A stretch of DNA of 64,000 nt from Thermothelomyces thermophilus ATCC 42464 (taxonomy: Eukaryota; Ascomycota; Sordariomycetes; Sordariales; Chaetomiaceae): contig NC_016474.1 in the NCBI RefSeq assembly GCF_000226095.1, positions 992,001-1,056,000 on the forward strand, written 5' to 3'. The translations under genes and the position numbers were made by a program. Shown piece after piece: positions 32,579-43,720 of this stretch (its first letter is position 1; every line of letters begins with the position of its first letter). A model generated the notes under the pieces. That model ran no database searches and had not been told where the DNA came from. It worked only from the letters and a program-made list of their open reading frames with translations.

Positions 32579-33183
32579 CCGAGACAAACATGTATGTTAA
32601 TCCGTCCAGGATAGTGCGAGATACGAGATCGCTCGTCCGCTTTTAGGGCGAACCGGGGGATTACGAGGATGTGTTGTCCTCTGTACGGATTACATAGACC
32701 ACGAACGGAGTACCAAGGCTGTCATTTGCCGGGCCAGCTGTACGAGTCACTACCTCCAATTGGCGCGTTGGGCTCTGCTGCCCTTTGAGACAACGGTATC
32801 ACGCCAGAGCCGTCAACCAAAAATGGAGACGAAAAGAGGTCGAAGGGTGAATACGAAGGTCTCATGCAGAAGGCTTTCGGCGTTGTTGATCAATTTCCCC
32901 ATGTTGCCTAGTTTATCACGGCCCGACCCTTGTTCGGTTTGCTAAACTTGCGTGGTCACGGGAAAGCTGCCGTCGATTCGCTCATCGAGGTCACCAATAC
33001 CAACGGCATCGGTATGAGTGTAGGAGTGAAGGGCAAAGAGACGACAACTGGATGGTCAGCGGTCGGGGGAGCAGGGACACTACATGGTCTTGGGCATTCC
33101 CCAACCACTTGAAAGAAATACCAATCCGTTACTTATAATGAGAAAACACTGTCATATTATGTACTATACATAAAGCTTTCCCC

Positions 33184-33231
33184 AAAAAAAATAAATAAAT
33201 AAAAAATAAATAAAAATAAATAAATAAATAG
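33184..33231. repeat. (AAAT)n microsatellite
   Basis: An imperfect tetranucleotide run of AAAT/AAAAAT units, about 48 bp, in intergenic sequence. Confidence 0.85.
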
Positions 33232-33671
33232 CATTAGCCTCTCCTCTTGAAGAGCCACAAGAGGAGAGATTGTCAAACCACCGCCAACAGGTTCGAGCAT
33301 GGTTCTTCTCCATCAAGGATTTACTGCAATCTCATGACGGCTGAACCACCCGTGACCCCTGTTTTGCACATGGCCCGCAACACAAAACTGAAACCACAAT
33401 TACCAAGGTGTTTTTTTTTTCCCATCGCACCAAAAAGGAGTGTCGCCCAGCTCGCTCGCTCGTCATCGCTCACCGCTTTGATAACAAAAGACAGCTCTCG
33501 CGCGCGTGTTTTTTGTTAAGCAACCCCTCCCCTGCCTCTCCACAAGCTGCCATACCTAGCGAGTAGGGACAGGATGGCCTGGGGTGTAGAAGTGAATCAA
33601 GAAAACGCCAAAGAGGGAAAAGAAAAAGGAAAAAAAGAGAGAAAGTGAGTGTGTTCCAGACCTGCTGCGTC

Positions 33672-36600
33672 TCAGAAGAGAACAACAGCGCCAAACATGC
33701 CCGCCAGAAGGGCGACGGCCTTGCCGCCGTTGACGACCAAGCTGTCGGCACCCGCGGTCACGATGGGCGGCGGGGCGTACGTAGGGTAGGACGAGGTCGT
33801 CGCGTTCTTGGACGGCGTATGGTGGGGTTTATGGTGCGGCACGGTGTTGGTCACGGTGAAACTGCATTCAGGGAGAACGGTCAGCAAAGGGGCCGGTATC
33901 AAATAAAGGATGATGCGTAGGCTTACGTGTTCGTCTTTGTGACCTCGATGGTGGAGCCCTTGCTCACCGTGGTGTAAGTGGTGACCGGGCAGGAGATCTT
34001 GGTCTCGTGTTAGCGCTCGCCGGCTCTGAGATGGAGGGCTAAAAAAGAGACACACCGTCGTGTAGACATCAGTCGTCTCGTACTCGGTCGCGACAGAAGT
34101 CGTATAGATGGTCTCGGTCTGCCTGACCTTCGTGACGACGGTGGAGGTCGAGGTCCAGGTGATCTCAACCGTGGAGCCGCCGACTACCTTGGTCTCCGTG
34201 ACCGGGTGGAGTTTAGTGCGGGTGGAATAAACAACTGTGAGTCATGTAAGCATGTGTTCGTGGCGATGCCTTTATCAGAGCCGGGGTCCTTACCCTCACC
34301 GGCCGTCTTGGTGACTGGGGGCTCGGTCTTGGTGATGACGATGGTCGTGGGGACCGCCGTTTTAACCGTGCTAGTCGTGGTGTAGGTAGAAGTGTAGGTG
34401 TGGCCGGGCTTAGTGTAAGTCTCGGTGACAGGGCAGACGGTGGTATAAGTCGCGATGACCTCAGTCGTAACGGTTTCGTAGTCCTCCTCCGGCGACTCAT
34501 CCTCCCCATATCCGTATTCGTCGTCGTCGCCGTCGTCGTCGTCGTATGTCCTGTCATTCAGGCTTCGCAGCTCAAGCCAAGCATCGTCTTTCGACTCGTC
34601 CTCCTCGCCCGATTCTTCCTTGTCATCTCCAAACAAGCCATCGGACTCTTCGTCTTCGGAAGCGCTCCCCTTCTCATCTTCGGAAGCGCTCCCCTTCTCA
34701 TCTTCGGAAGAGTCCTCCTTTTCCTCCTTGTCTTTCTTATCGTCCTTATACTTATCCTTCTTATCATCCTTATACTTGTCCTTCTTATCGTCCTTATATA
34801 TATCCTTCTTGTCGTCCTTGTTCGAGTCCTTCTTCTTGTCCTTTTTAGACTTCTCGTCTTCAGACTTTTCGTCATCATCATTAAAAAGGTCGAAATCGTC
34901 ATCGCCGAAGAGGTCTAGATCGTCTCCGAACAAGCCCTTTTCGTCTTCAGAAGAGCCCCCTTCTTCATCTTCGGAAGAGCCCTCCTTGTCTTCTTTCTTG
35001 TCGTCCTTATACTTGTCCTTCTTATCGTCCTTAAAGGTATCCTTCTTGTCGTCCTTATACACGTCCTTATTTTTGTCGTCCTTATACTTGTCCTTCTTAT
35101 CGTTCTTTTCTGATTTTTTCTTCTCATTTTCAGACTCTTCCCCGTCTTTAGACTCTTTCCCATTATCACTGAAAATGTCGATATCGTCTTCGTCAAAGAT
35201 GTTTAGATCGTCTCCTAACAAGCCCTTTTCGTCTTCGGAGCCCGATTCTTCTGAGCCCGATTCTTCGTCTTCAGAGCCCTCCTTTTTGCCTTTCTTGTCG
35301 TCCCTTTCCGATTTTTTCTCCTTGTCTTCAGACTCTTCCCCGTCATCATTAAAAATGTCGAAATCGTCTCCTAACAAGCCCTTTTCGTCTTCAGAGCCCG
35401 ATTCTTCGACTTCAGAGTCCTCCTTTTCGTGTTTCTTCTTGTCGTCCTTTTCCGATTTTTTCTTCTTGTCTTCAGACTCTTCCGCGTCATCATTAAAAAT
35501 GTCGAAATCGTCTCCTAACAAGCCCTTTTCGTCTTCAGAGCCCGATTCTTCTTCTTCTGAGCCCGATTCTTCGCCTTTAGAGTCCTCCTTTTCGTGTTCC
35601 TTCTTGTCGTCCTTGTACGAGTCCTTCTTTCCACTATACAAGTCCTTGTCATCCTTTTGCTTGTCATCCTTGCCGTAGGAGTCCTTCTTGTCGTCCTTGT
35701 CGTAGGAGTCCTCATCCTTCTTGTCATCCTTCTTGTCGTCTTTCTTATCGTCCTTACCGTAGGAGTCCTTCTTATCGTCCTTGCCGTAGGAGTCCTCCTT
35801 GTCGTCCTTCTTATCGTCCTTACCATAGGAGTCCTCCTTGTCGTCCTTCTTATTGTCCTTGCCGTAGGGGTCCTCCTTGTCGTCCTTCTTGTCGTCCTTG
35901 CCGTAGGGGTCCTCCTTGTCGTCCTTCTTGTCGTCCTTGCCGTAGGAGTCCTCGTCCTTCTTGTCGTCCTTCTTATCGTCCTTGCCGTAGGAGTCCTCGT
36001 CCTTCTTGTCGTCCTTCTTATCGTCCTTGCCATAGGAGTCCTCTTCCTTCTTATCGTCCTTGCCATAGGAGTCCTCTTCCTTCTTATCGTCCTTGCCGTA
36101 GGAGTCCTCCTTGTCGTCCTTGTCGTCCTTGCCGTAGGAGTCCTCCTTGTCGTCCTTCTTATCGTCCTTGCCGTAAGAGTCCTCCTTGTCGTCCTTCTTG
36201 TCGTCCTTGCCATAGGAGTCCCCATCCTTCTTGTCATCCTTGCCGTAGGAGTCCTCGTGCTTATCACTAAGATCACGCTTCAGGTCTTCGTGCTTGTCTT
36301 CGTGCTTGTCGTCGTGCTTGTCGTCGTGCTTGTCGTCGTGCTTGTCGTCGTGCTTGTCGTCGTGCTTGTCGTCGTGCTTGTCGTCGTGCTTGTCGCCATG
36401 CTTGTCGTCGTGCTTGTCGCCATACTTGTCGTCGTGCTTGTTATCCTGGTCGTGATACTTGGGGTCCTTAGACGACTCGTCTTCCGAGTCGCTCTCGCCC
36501 GAGCCGCTGTCCGACTCGCCGTACTTGTCGTCGTGCTTGTCGTCGTACTTGCCATCCTTGAACTTGTCGTCGTACTTGTCGGCATAGTTGCCATCCTTGA

Positions 36601-37003
36601 ACTTGTCGCCGGACTTGTCATCCTGGTCGGGATACTTTGGGTCCTTAGACGACTCGTCTTCCGAGTCGCTCTCACCCGAGTCGCTGCCCGACTCGCTCTC
36701 GTTCGAGTTGTCAGGCTTTTTTCCGGTAGGCTTTTTGCCGATCTCATACGGGTCGTCCGGTTTGCCGGACTTGCACACGTCGCCGGGCTTGCCGTACCCA
36801 TATCCGTCCGGCCGGGGCAGCGCGTAATACCCGTTGCCGTGCTTCTTGTCGTCATGTTTCTCCCCTCCGTACGCGTAGGCGTCGTCGGGCTTGTGATGGC
36901 CGTAGCCGTCCGACCTGTCGGCAAGGCCGCGCTCACCCCTGATGGGGATGTGGGCAGCCATGGCCGAGGCCGCGAGGGCGACGAGCGACAGCGCCGGTCT
37001 CAT
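33672..37003 (-). CDS. Giant Asp/Lys/Ser-repeat GPI-anchored cell-wall protein
   Basis: Four exons (37003-34294, 34234-34056, 33997-33927, 33861-33672) give 1049 residues. Residues 1-17 form a signal peptide (ALSLVALAASAMAA). The mature chain is almost wholly hydrophilic repeats in blocks. First come duplicated SDSEDESSKDPKY segments, then about a dozen KHDD units (DNA 36290-36460). Next are roughly twenty SYGKDDKKDDKE-type units (35640-36260), then five or six long acidic units built on DEKGLLGDDFDIFNDD and lysine runs (34600-35590). The last 200 residues are Thr-rich and O-glycosylation-prone. They carry TTVCPVTETYTKPGHTYTST and ISCPVTTYTTVSKGST, motifs common in fungal wall mannoproteins. 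The C-terminus AGADSLVVNGGKAVALL plus hydrophobic end is a good GPI-addition signal, present only if the three small 3' exons are joined. Function unknown. It should be disordered, highly charged and cation-binding. Confidence 0.85.
34600..36460 (-). repeat. In-frame minisatellite arrays of the wall-protein gene
   Basis: Tandem DNA repeats code the protein blocks. At 36290-36460 there is a 12-base unit (plus strand cttgtcgtcgtg). At about 35690-36260 units of roughly 30-39 bases are built from gtcgtcctt and gccgtaggagtcctc. At 34600-35590 there are longer units of about 150-170 bases. Unit lengths are multiples of three, so gain or loss of copies keeps the frame. The coding strand is extremely purine-rich. 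Confidence 0.85.
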
Positions 37004-37820
37004 GGTGTCAGTGTGCGGCCGGTCGGTCGGTCAGGAGACCACGACGGGCTTTGTATAAACGAAGGTCAAGATAAACTGGTGGTCCCAGAGGCTCGGACAC
37101 AAGGGGGCAGGAGAAAGCGAGTGTCTAATAATGAGAGAGAGACCCTAGCGAAGGGTTGGTGATTGGGGAGATGTCCCACGAAAGCCGGCGATGGGGATGC
37201 AGGAGGGCAGAGGAGGGAGGCAGACGATTCGGGAGGGGGCATGTTTATACATCACCAGGTGACACCCCGGGCAGGACCTCGAGTGGGAGACGGTGTGGTG
37301 CGGTGGGGTTGGGATGAGCTTGAGACAAATCTTGGATCTAGGCTGCATGAAGCTGGCCAGGATGCGAGGGCCAGTGAGGTTCAGAGGGATCGGAGCTGCG
37401 ACGCTCGGGCGGAGTCAGAGGCCGTCTGCGCGGGAACTCGCAAGGTAAACGTAGGGCAAACAATGCCAGGCTGTGAGACCGAAGTGGCAGCTGTCCAAGG
37501 CCAACGGTGCCGCGTATGCATCGGTAAGTGGGTAAATGCAGCCACCCAAACCACGGCCAGCCCCGGAGGCAAGTTGGCTGGCCCAGGCAGGTAGGCCGTT
37601 GTTGGCGGTACAGCACGCGTCCAGAAGAAGGCAAGTCCAAGAACTCGACCTCGTTCTCGTAGTGTATCCGTGGCGGCGGATCGGACAGTACATTACATCG
37701 GTACATACGTGTACACCATGTATGTAACGTACACACCTCTCGTTGGAAACCGTGAGCACGGGTAGAGAAGTTTTGCATCCACGGACCCGTCCAACTATCC
37801 TCTTTCTGACGGGATCTTTT

Positions 37821-37855
37821 CCTCTGTCTCTCTCTGTCTCTCTCTCTCTCTCTCC
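37821..37855. repeat. CT-rich microsatellite
   Basis: About 35 bp of CTCTGTCTCT and pure CT repeats, about 0.8 kb upstream of the wall-protein start. Confidence 0.85.
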
Positions 37856-38060
37856 CCCTCCCTCCGGAGTCGAGAGAGAAGAAGCTGGCGTCAGGTAGAG
37901 CACGCCATACTCTCCAAAGCGCAGCTACTTCCGGCGTGTCTTCCCTTGTTCCCACTGGCCCTGGCAAAGATCCAAAGCTTTTTCTGTTGTTTCAGAGTCT
38001 CGAGGAAAGCGGCACAGGCGCTGCTTCATATTCCTTGTGTAGTAGTGTAAGAGTATTGTC

Positions 38061-38147
38061 GGTTGTGTGTGTCGGTTGTGTGTAATGCGTGTGTATGCGT
38101 GTGTATGTGCGTGTATGTGCGTGTATGTGTGTGTATGCGTGTGTGTA
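38061..38147. repeat. GTGTATGC/GTGTATGTGC array
   Basis: Imperfect tandem repeats of 8-10 bases built on GTGTATG, followed by a short GTGTG run. Confidence 0.85.
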
Positions 38148-40840
38148 GTGCACATGTGGTACGCCTTCCCACCTGCCCGCCGAGAATTCAATACGGGCTT
38201 GCTTTTAGTGATGAAGTGACGTGATAGGGAAAATGCGCTCAACTCGTCGTTGGTCGGGCATCGTGCTTTGCGTGCCTTTGCAGTGTTATGTTCCTGGAAA
38301 TTGGAGCTTAGCGTGGAAAGTGGGGCCAAGGCCCGAGCTAGTAGTGTTGTGGGGTGAACACGGCTGGGACTCGGAACGAGCAAGCCGAAACGAGCTGTGA
38401 GTGGCTGGCGGGCCCACCGTGCCGGGGGTGAGCCTCCGGCACTTCGTGCTGATCCCTGTCAAATGATGCCGGCTGCGCTGGGCCATGACGATAAGCTTGC
38501 CAAGCCAATGTGCCTTCCCATTGTTGGTTGTTCCTGTTGTTCCTGTTGTTGGTTGGACGTGTTTCTGGCATCAACCCCAGAGACCGCTTTGTCGGCCGGC
38601 CTAGAACGCCGACCTTGCCGCGAGTTCCCCGGGGGTGGGTGGGGGTTCCTAAACTGGGAAGCACCCAGCAGCGCCATTTCCGGTCAGTTTTCTTGGCAAA
38701 CAGGAACAGGCAAGCGTTGTCTCGGGTTCAAGTTCCATGCCCAGAGTTGCAGCCTCCAGAGGAATACCGCGTACTAGCCTTACTTCTCCGTTCTAGTGCA
38801 ATTACCCTACTACAACCTTGAGTCTGTAGAGTTCGAGCACGACGGAAAGCCCGGGTTGCTTCCTGCTTTCATTATGCTTATTCTCTTGCGTTTCTTTTTG
38901 CCCTCGGGCAGTTGATCTGATGTCATAGGCAGGTTGCGATGGCCGGGCAACGGAGGGCCTGGGGAATCAATGTTGTGCAACCCACACGCCCATAACCATC
39001 CCGATGGTCGACAGACTGACCGGCTCATGTCGTCATAGAGAGAGAGAATATGGCCCGTTTCGCTACGGACTGTCGCTCCGTGTAATCATGCTGTGAAGAA
39101 TAACTACGTGTCGGACTACCGTATACTATGGAACGCAGTACATTCCACAACATCAAAACACGCACTCGCGTGAGTGAGAAGGCCAGCGGATCGTCGATTG
39201 CTGGGGTTCTTGGTAGCACAACCCTGCGCCCACCTCGTATTACATCACATGGACGCGTATGTTGAAGGCTTGCCAAACTAATACTTCATCATTCCATGGT
39301 CTAAGTTTGTCAAATGGCGGAAGCGAACTCCGTCCGTTGCTTGTTTCTGTTGTCGAAGAAGAGAGCTTCGTTGTTTGTTTGAGCCGGGCTCAACGACGCA
39401 AGCGTCCGCAGTGACACTCTTTCGAATACCGGGGTATGCCACTGACTGGCCCCGGGCAGCTAAGACTCCCGCATCTACGGGTTAGTTTCCGTCCCTATGT
39501 AACCACGGGTTCGGCAATGCTCGCGTGTTGTTGTTATGTGTCTCCTGGTAGGTCAGGTACGGTGCAGGACGCTAATTTGCAAGCTGGCCTCAGCGTTGGA
39601 TGACAGATTCGCTGGCTGCCTTAGGGAAGGAGTATATACACCAGGGAGAGCTCGCCTACTTCCATAGCTGCCATGCTGATGGTTTGCAATCCACGAGCAT
39701 GCCGCCGAATGCTTTGGTTTGCCAGTCCCGCCACCCGCGTCTGCTTTGAGTGCCGAAAATACCGAGTAGGGAAGGGACTACCCTAGCACCTACCTAAGAT
39801 AGCATCTGTTTAGCAAGTAGGCACGCCCACAAGAGAAATGCTTTCCCTCTTTTTCTCAGTCTGTGCTTGGGACGGGATCGAGCGCGTGCCCTCGTCAGAC
39901 TCGATTAACAGCCCTCCCCCATATCTTCAACGGTCTTGTGCTGAGTCCAACGCTCTCGTCCCACACCATGTTCGACGTGGTAATCTCCCCGGTTCCCCGG
40001 CAGTGCAACGTTCTTGGGTCGCCCACCCGTGTGTGAGAATGCCAGAAACCAAGGCATACGGTGTTGAGCGCTTGGCATTCTTCAGTTATCGAAGCCGGTT
40101 GTGACGAAAGGCCGAAATCCTGATGCAGTCACATCCTTTTCTCTGTGTTCGAGACCATGCAGCCGCTGATCCATATTTCCTTGGGTCGACTGGCTGAGGC
40201 AACTCTGCATTAGTGTCCGGAAGTAGTATACGGGGCACACTGTAGTCGTCTAGGCCGCGACGTCGTGTAATATTCACGTTGGAATACACGCTGGTAATCA
40301 TACTTGCCGTTTACTACCACATTGACCGACTTCTCGGAGGGATTACGAAACATCACGCTGATTCCAGGCGAGAAGTGCGCTGTTTGAGCTCATACTGCTC
40401 CAGAGATGTTTCAATCCAGTCATCTACCGTATTAAATTTGCGCACAGCACACATCCCTCGGGCGAGACACCGTGGGAGATACCTTGTCGACGCGCGCGGA
40501 CGCGATGGGGTGTGACGGATACCCTTACCTTGGATGCGCATCCCTTCGTGCAATCCTGAGGTTTCCTTCTCAGCAGCTGGACGACGCCGCGCCTCCTTCA
40601 GCAAACCTCGAGAAGGCGCCGACGGAGAGGTGATGCTATTTGTGCCTGCACCAAATTAGAACATCTCGTGCAACCGGGTCTCTCCAGATGGCCATCTCGA
40701 CTGCTCAAACATTGGGCCGGCGATCCGCGGCCGTTTGCACAGACACGCGTCAGCCACACTCTGATGTTTTCATCGACTGGCTGGCACTACGAGTATGTTG
40801 TCTGCGCGCAGTATGTGGGTATATAAGGTACGTACTGTAC

Positions 40841-40857
40841 GTATGTACTGTACATAC
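40841..40857. repeat. GTATGTAC-T-GTACATAC palindrome
   Basis: Perfect 8-bp arms around one base, within a longer stretch (40828-40880) of alternating TACGTACTGTAC words and a GGTAGGTACC, 0.5 kb upstream of GARS-AIRS. Confidence 0.75.
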
Positions 40858-41356
40858 GGGGTACTTAGGTAGGTACCGGTGCCCTAGGGAACCTGACGGC
40901 TTATGTGAGCAAATGTGTTGAAGGTAACAAACTTCTCTCTTTCTGCGCCTCCTCGAAGGGGGAGCTCCCAGGCTGGCAGCTCCATTTGCGCGAAGATCTG
41001 TTACTGATCTGACAGAGTTCTACCAAGGTACCTAGGTAATACAGTACATACATCCTCAGTAGCAGTACTATGGTAGTCCGAAAAGGGCCCAGCCGCGTGG
41101 TGCCAACTAACTACATAGTTAGTTATACCTACATAGTAGTGTACTCCGTCGAGTCGATGTGGAGGGATTGGCCAATCAAAGGCGTCCGCTCGATAACAAG
41201 ATCCGAAATCGCGGGGGAGGGGTAAAAATATGCGGCCTGGCATTTTTTTCTGCCCCTCCGCGCGGCCTGGACCTGGAGGAGGGGCACGATGCTGGGCAGA
41301 GACGATCGACCCGGACCGATCGGAACCGACTCGACTCGACTTGACCCAACGTGAAA

Positions 41357-43720
41357 ATGTCGTCTCTGCGCATCCTGCTCATCGGCAACGGCGGCCGCGA
41401 GCACGCTCTGGCCTGGAAGCTCGCCCAATCGCCGCTGGTGGAGTCCATCATCGCCGTGCCCGGCAACGGAGGCACCGCGCGCTTGCCCAAAACCACCAAC
41501 AACACCTCGGTGGCCGCCGACGACTACCCGGGCCTCGTTGATCTTGCGCGCAAGCATGGCGTCAACCTCGTCGTCCCGGGGCCCGAGGCGCCCCTCGTTG
41601 ACGGCGTCGAGGGATTCTTCCGCGAGGCGGGCATCCCCGTCTTCGGACCCTCCAAAGAGGCCGCGCGCATGGAGGGCAGCAAGACCTTCTCCAAGGACTT
41701 CATGAAGAAGCACAACATCCCGACTGCCGCCTACGAGAACTTCTCCGACTACGACAAGGCCTGCCAGTACCTCAAGTCGATCAAGCACAACGTCGTCATC
41801 AAGGCCACCGGCCTGGCCGCCGGCAAGGGCGTGATAATCCCGCAGAACCAGGAGGAAGCCCTAAAGGGGCTCAAGGAGATCATGCTCGACAAGTCCTTTG
41901 GCTCGGCCGGCGACGAGGTCGTCATCGAGGAGTTCCTCACCGGCGACGAGCTCAGCATCCTGTCCTTCTGCGACGGCACTACCATCAAGTCGCTCCCCCC
42001 CGCCCAGGACCACAAGCGCATCGGCGAGGGCGACACCGGCCTCAACACGGGCGGCATGGGCTGCTATGCCCCGACCAAGCTGGCCACTCCGCAGCTGATT
42101 GCCCGCATCGAGCGCGAGATCCTCCAGCCGACCATCGACGGCATGCGCAAGGACGGCTTCCCCTTTCGCGGTTGTCTCTTTACCGGCCTGATGATCACCC
42201 CCGACGGCGCTCCCAAGGTGCTCGAGTACAACGTCCGCTTCGGCGACCCCGAGACCCAGACGGTGCTCCCCCTCCTCAAGTCCGATCTGGCCAAGATCAT
42301 GTACGCCTGTGCGGGGCCGGTTCCCTATCTCGAAGACGTGCAGGTCAAGGTCTCGTCCAAGTTCAGCACGACTGTCGTCGTCGCCGCCCCCGGCTATCCA
42401 GAGTCGTATCCCAAGAACATCCCCATGCGAGTGGCGAACCCGCCCGAGGGAATCCACCTCTTCCACGCCGGGACCAAGCTGTCGGGTGAGGGTGACGCGC
42501 TCCTGACCTCGGGCGGCCGTGTCATCGCGGCCACCGCCACCGGCGACTCCCTCCGCGCCGCCGTCGACAAGGCCTACGAGGGCGTCAAGCTGATCAACTT
42601 CGACGGCATGTACTATCGCAGGGACATTGCCCACCGCGCCTTCCGCGGTACTCGGGCCGCCGACAAGCTCACCTACGCCCAGTCCGGCGTGAGCATCGAT
42701 GCCGGCAACGAGCTGGTGGCCCGCATCAAGGCCGCCGTGGCCACGACCCGGCGCCCCGGCGCGGACGCCATCATCGGCGGGTTCGGCGGCGAGGTTGACC
42801 TGTCCGCCGCCGGCCACCCGGGCGCGCCCATCATCGTCGGCGCCATCGACGGCGTCGGCACCAAGCTCATCATCGCCCAGAAGATGAACAAGCACGACAC
42901 GGTCGGCATCGACCTCGTCGCCATGAACGTGAACGACCTCGTCGTCCAGGGCGCCGAGCCCTTCATGTTCCTCGACTATTACGGCTGCTCGCGCCTCGAC
43001 GTCTCGGTCGCGACCTCGTTCGTCGAGGGCGTCGCCAAGGGCTGCATCGCGGCAGGCTGCGCCCTCGTCGGCGGCGAGACCGCCGAGATGCCCGACCTCT
43101 ACACCGGCGACGACTACGACGCCGCGGGCGCCGCCATCGGCGTCATGCGCGCCTCCCAGCGCCTGCCCCGCAAGGACGCCATGGCCGAGGGCGACGTCCT
43201 CCTCGGCCTGGCCTCCTCGGGCGTCCACTCCAACGGCTTCTCCCTCGTCCGCCGCATCGTCGCCAACCGCGGCCTGCAGTATACCGACCCCTGCCCCTGG
43301 GACCCGGCCGCCCGCTCCCTCGGCGAGGCCCTCCTCACCCCGACGCGCATCTACGTCAAGCCCCTGCTCGCCGCCCTCGCCCAGACGGGCGACGCCATCA
43401 AGGGCATGGCGCACATCACCGGCGGCGGCCTCACGGAGAACGTCCCGCGCATGCTGCCCGCCCACTTGGCCGGCGAGATCGACGTCGGCAGCTGGGAGGT
43501 GCCGGCCGTCTTCCGCTGGCTGGCGCAGGACGTCGAGCCCGCCGAGATGGCCAGGGCCTTCAACAACGGCCTGGGCATGGTCCTCGCCGTCGAGGCCTCC
43601 CGCGCCGAGGAGGTCGCGCGCGTCCTCGAGGGCGCCGGCGAGAAGGTCTGGAAGGTGGGCCGGTTGGTGAAGAGGGGGCCAGAGGGTTGTGTGTTGAGGG
43701 GGTTAGAGGCATGGGCTTAG
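41357..43720 (+). CDS. ADE1: Bifunctional GARS-AIRS of purine synthesis
   Basis: One intronless exon of 787 residues from the ATG at 41357. The N-terminal half (about 1-430) is phosphoribosylamine-glycine ligase, step 2 of de novo IMP synthesis. It shows RILLIGNGGREHALAWKL, VVPGPEAPLVDG, the ATP-grasp segment KATGLAAGKGVIIP and EYNVRFGDPETQ. The C-terminal half (about 440-787) is phosphoribosylformylglycinamidine cyclo-ligase, step 5, with DGVGTKL, MNVNDLVVQGAEP and HITGGGLTENVPRM. The two-domain fusion without a transformylase domain is the fungal form (S. pombe ade1, S. cerevisiae ADE5,7). The enzyme is cytosolic. Codon use is the most GC3-biased in the window, consistent with strong expression. 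Confidence 0.96.
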   Translation: MSSLRILLIGNGGREHALAWKLAQSPLVESIIAVPGNGGTARLPKTTNNTSVAADDYPGLVDLARKHGVNLVVPGPEAPLVDGVEGFFREAGIPVFGPSKEAARMEGSKTFSKDFMKKHNIPTAAYENFSDYDKACQYLKSIKHNVVIKATGLAAGKGVIIPQNQEEALKGLKEIMLDKSFGSAGDEVVIEEFLTGDELSILSFCDGTTIKSLPPAQDHKRIGEGDTGLNTGGMGCYAPTKLATPQLIARIEREILQPTIDGMRKDGFPFRGCLFTGLMITPDGAPKVLEYNVRFGDPETQTVLPLLKSDLAKIMYACAGPVPYLEDVQVKVSSKFSTTVVVAAPGYPESYPKNIPMRVANPPEGIHLFHAGTKLSGEGDALLTSGGRVIAATATGDSLRAAVDKAYEGVKLINFDGMYYRRDIAHRAFRGTRAADKLTYAQSGVSIDAGNELVARIKAAVATTRRPGADAIIGGFGGEVDLSAAGHPGAPIIVGAIDGVGTKLIIAQKMNKHDTVGIDLVAMNVNDLVVQGAEPFMFLDYYGCSRLDVSVATSFVEGVAKGCIAAGCALVGGETAEMPDLYTGDDYDAAGAAIGVMRASQRLPRKDAMAEGDVLLGLASSGVHSNGFSLVRRIVANRGLQYTDPCPWDPAARSLGEALLTPTRIYVKPLLAALAQTGDAIKGMAHITGGGLTENVPRMLPAHLAGEIDVGSWEVPAVFRWLAQDVEPAEMARAFNNGLGMVLAVEASRAEEVARVLEGAGEKVWKVGRLVKRGPEGCVLRGLEAWA

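Larger units (their letters stand above)
32199..33671. other. Intergenic between two secreted-protein genes
   Basis: 1.47 kb. It holds the tRNA-like relic at 32510-32578 and an (AAAT)n microsatellite at 33184-33231. Short frames such as 32930-33112 (+) show no family features. Confidence 0.5.
37004..41356. other. 4.35-kb gene-poor divergent intergenic region
   Basis: The spacer between the wall-protein start and GARS-AIRS. Short frames on both strands (for example 37338-37967 and 38338-38664) are low-complexity or lack coding character. It holds a CT microsatellite, a GTGTATGC array, GTAC palindromes and a GTACTCCGTC word (41141). No gene is supported. A long regulated promoter for the wall protein is plausible. 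Confidence 0.5.

Noticed and set aside
35594-37162. A 522-codon plus-strand frame of leucine/valine-rich sequence
   Set aside because: It is the antisense shadow of the Asp/Lys repeat wall-protein gene: GAC/AAG repeats read backwards give GTC/CTT. It has no start context or family features.
38061-38147. GT-rich array as a possible telomere or CRISPR-like repeat
   Set aside because: Unit length varies, there are no spacers, and it is not a TTAGGG type. It is a simple microsatellite.
41861-43465. A 534-codon minus-strand frame across GARS-AIRS
   Set aside because: Antisense of a strongly GC3-biased real gene. Its Gly/Ala/Arg/Asp-rich composition is typical of such shadows.
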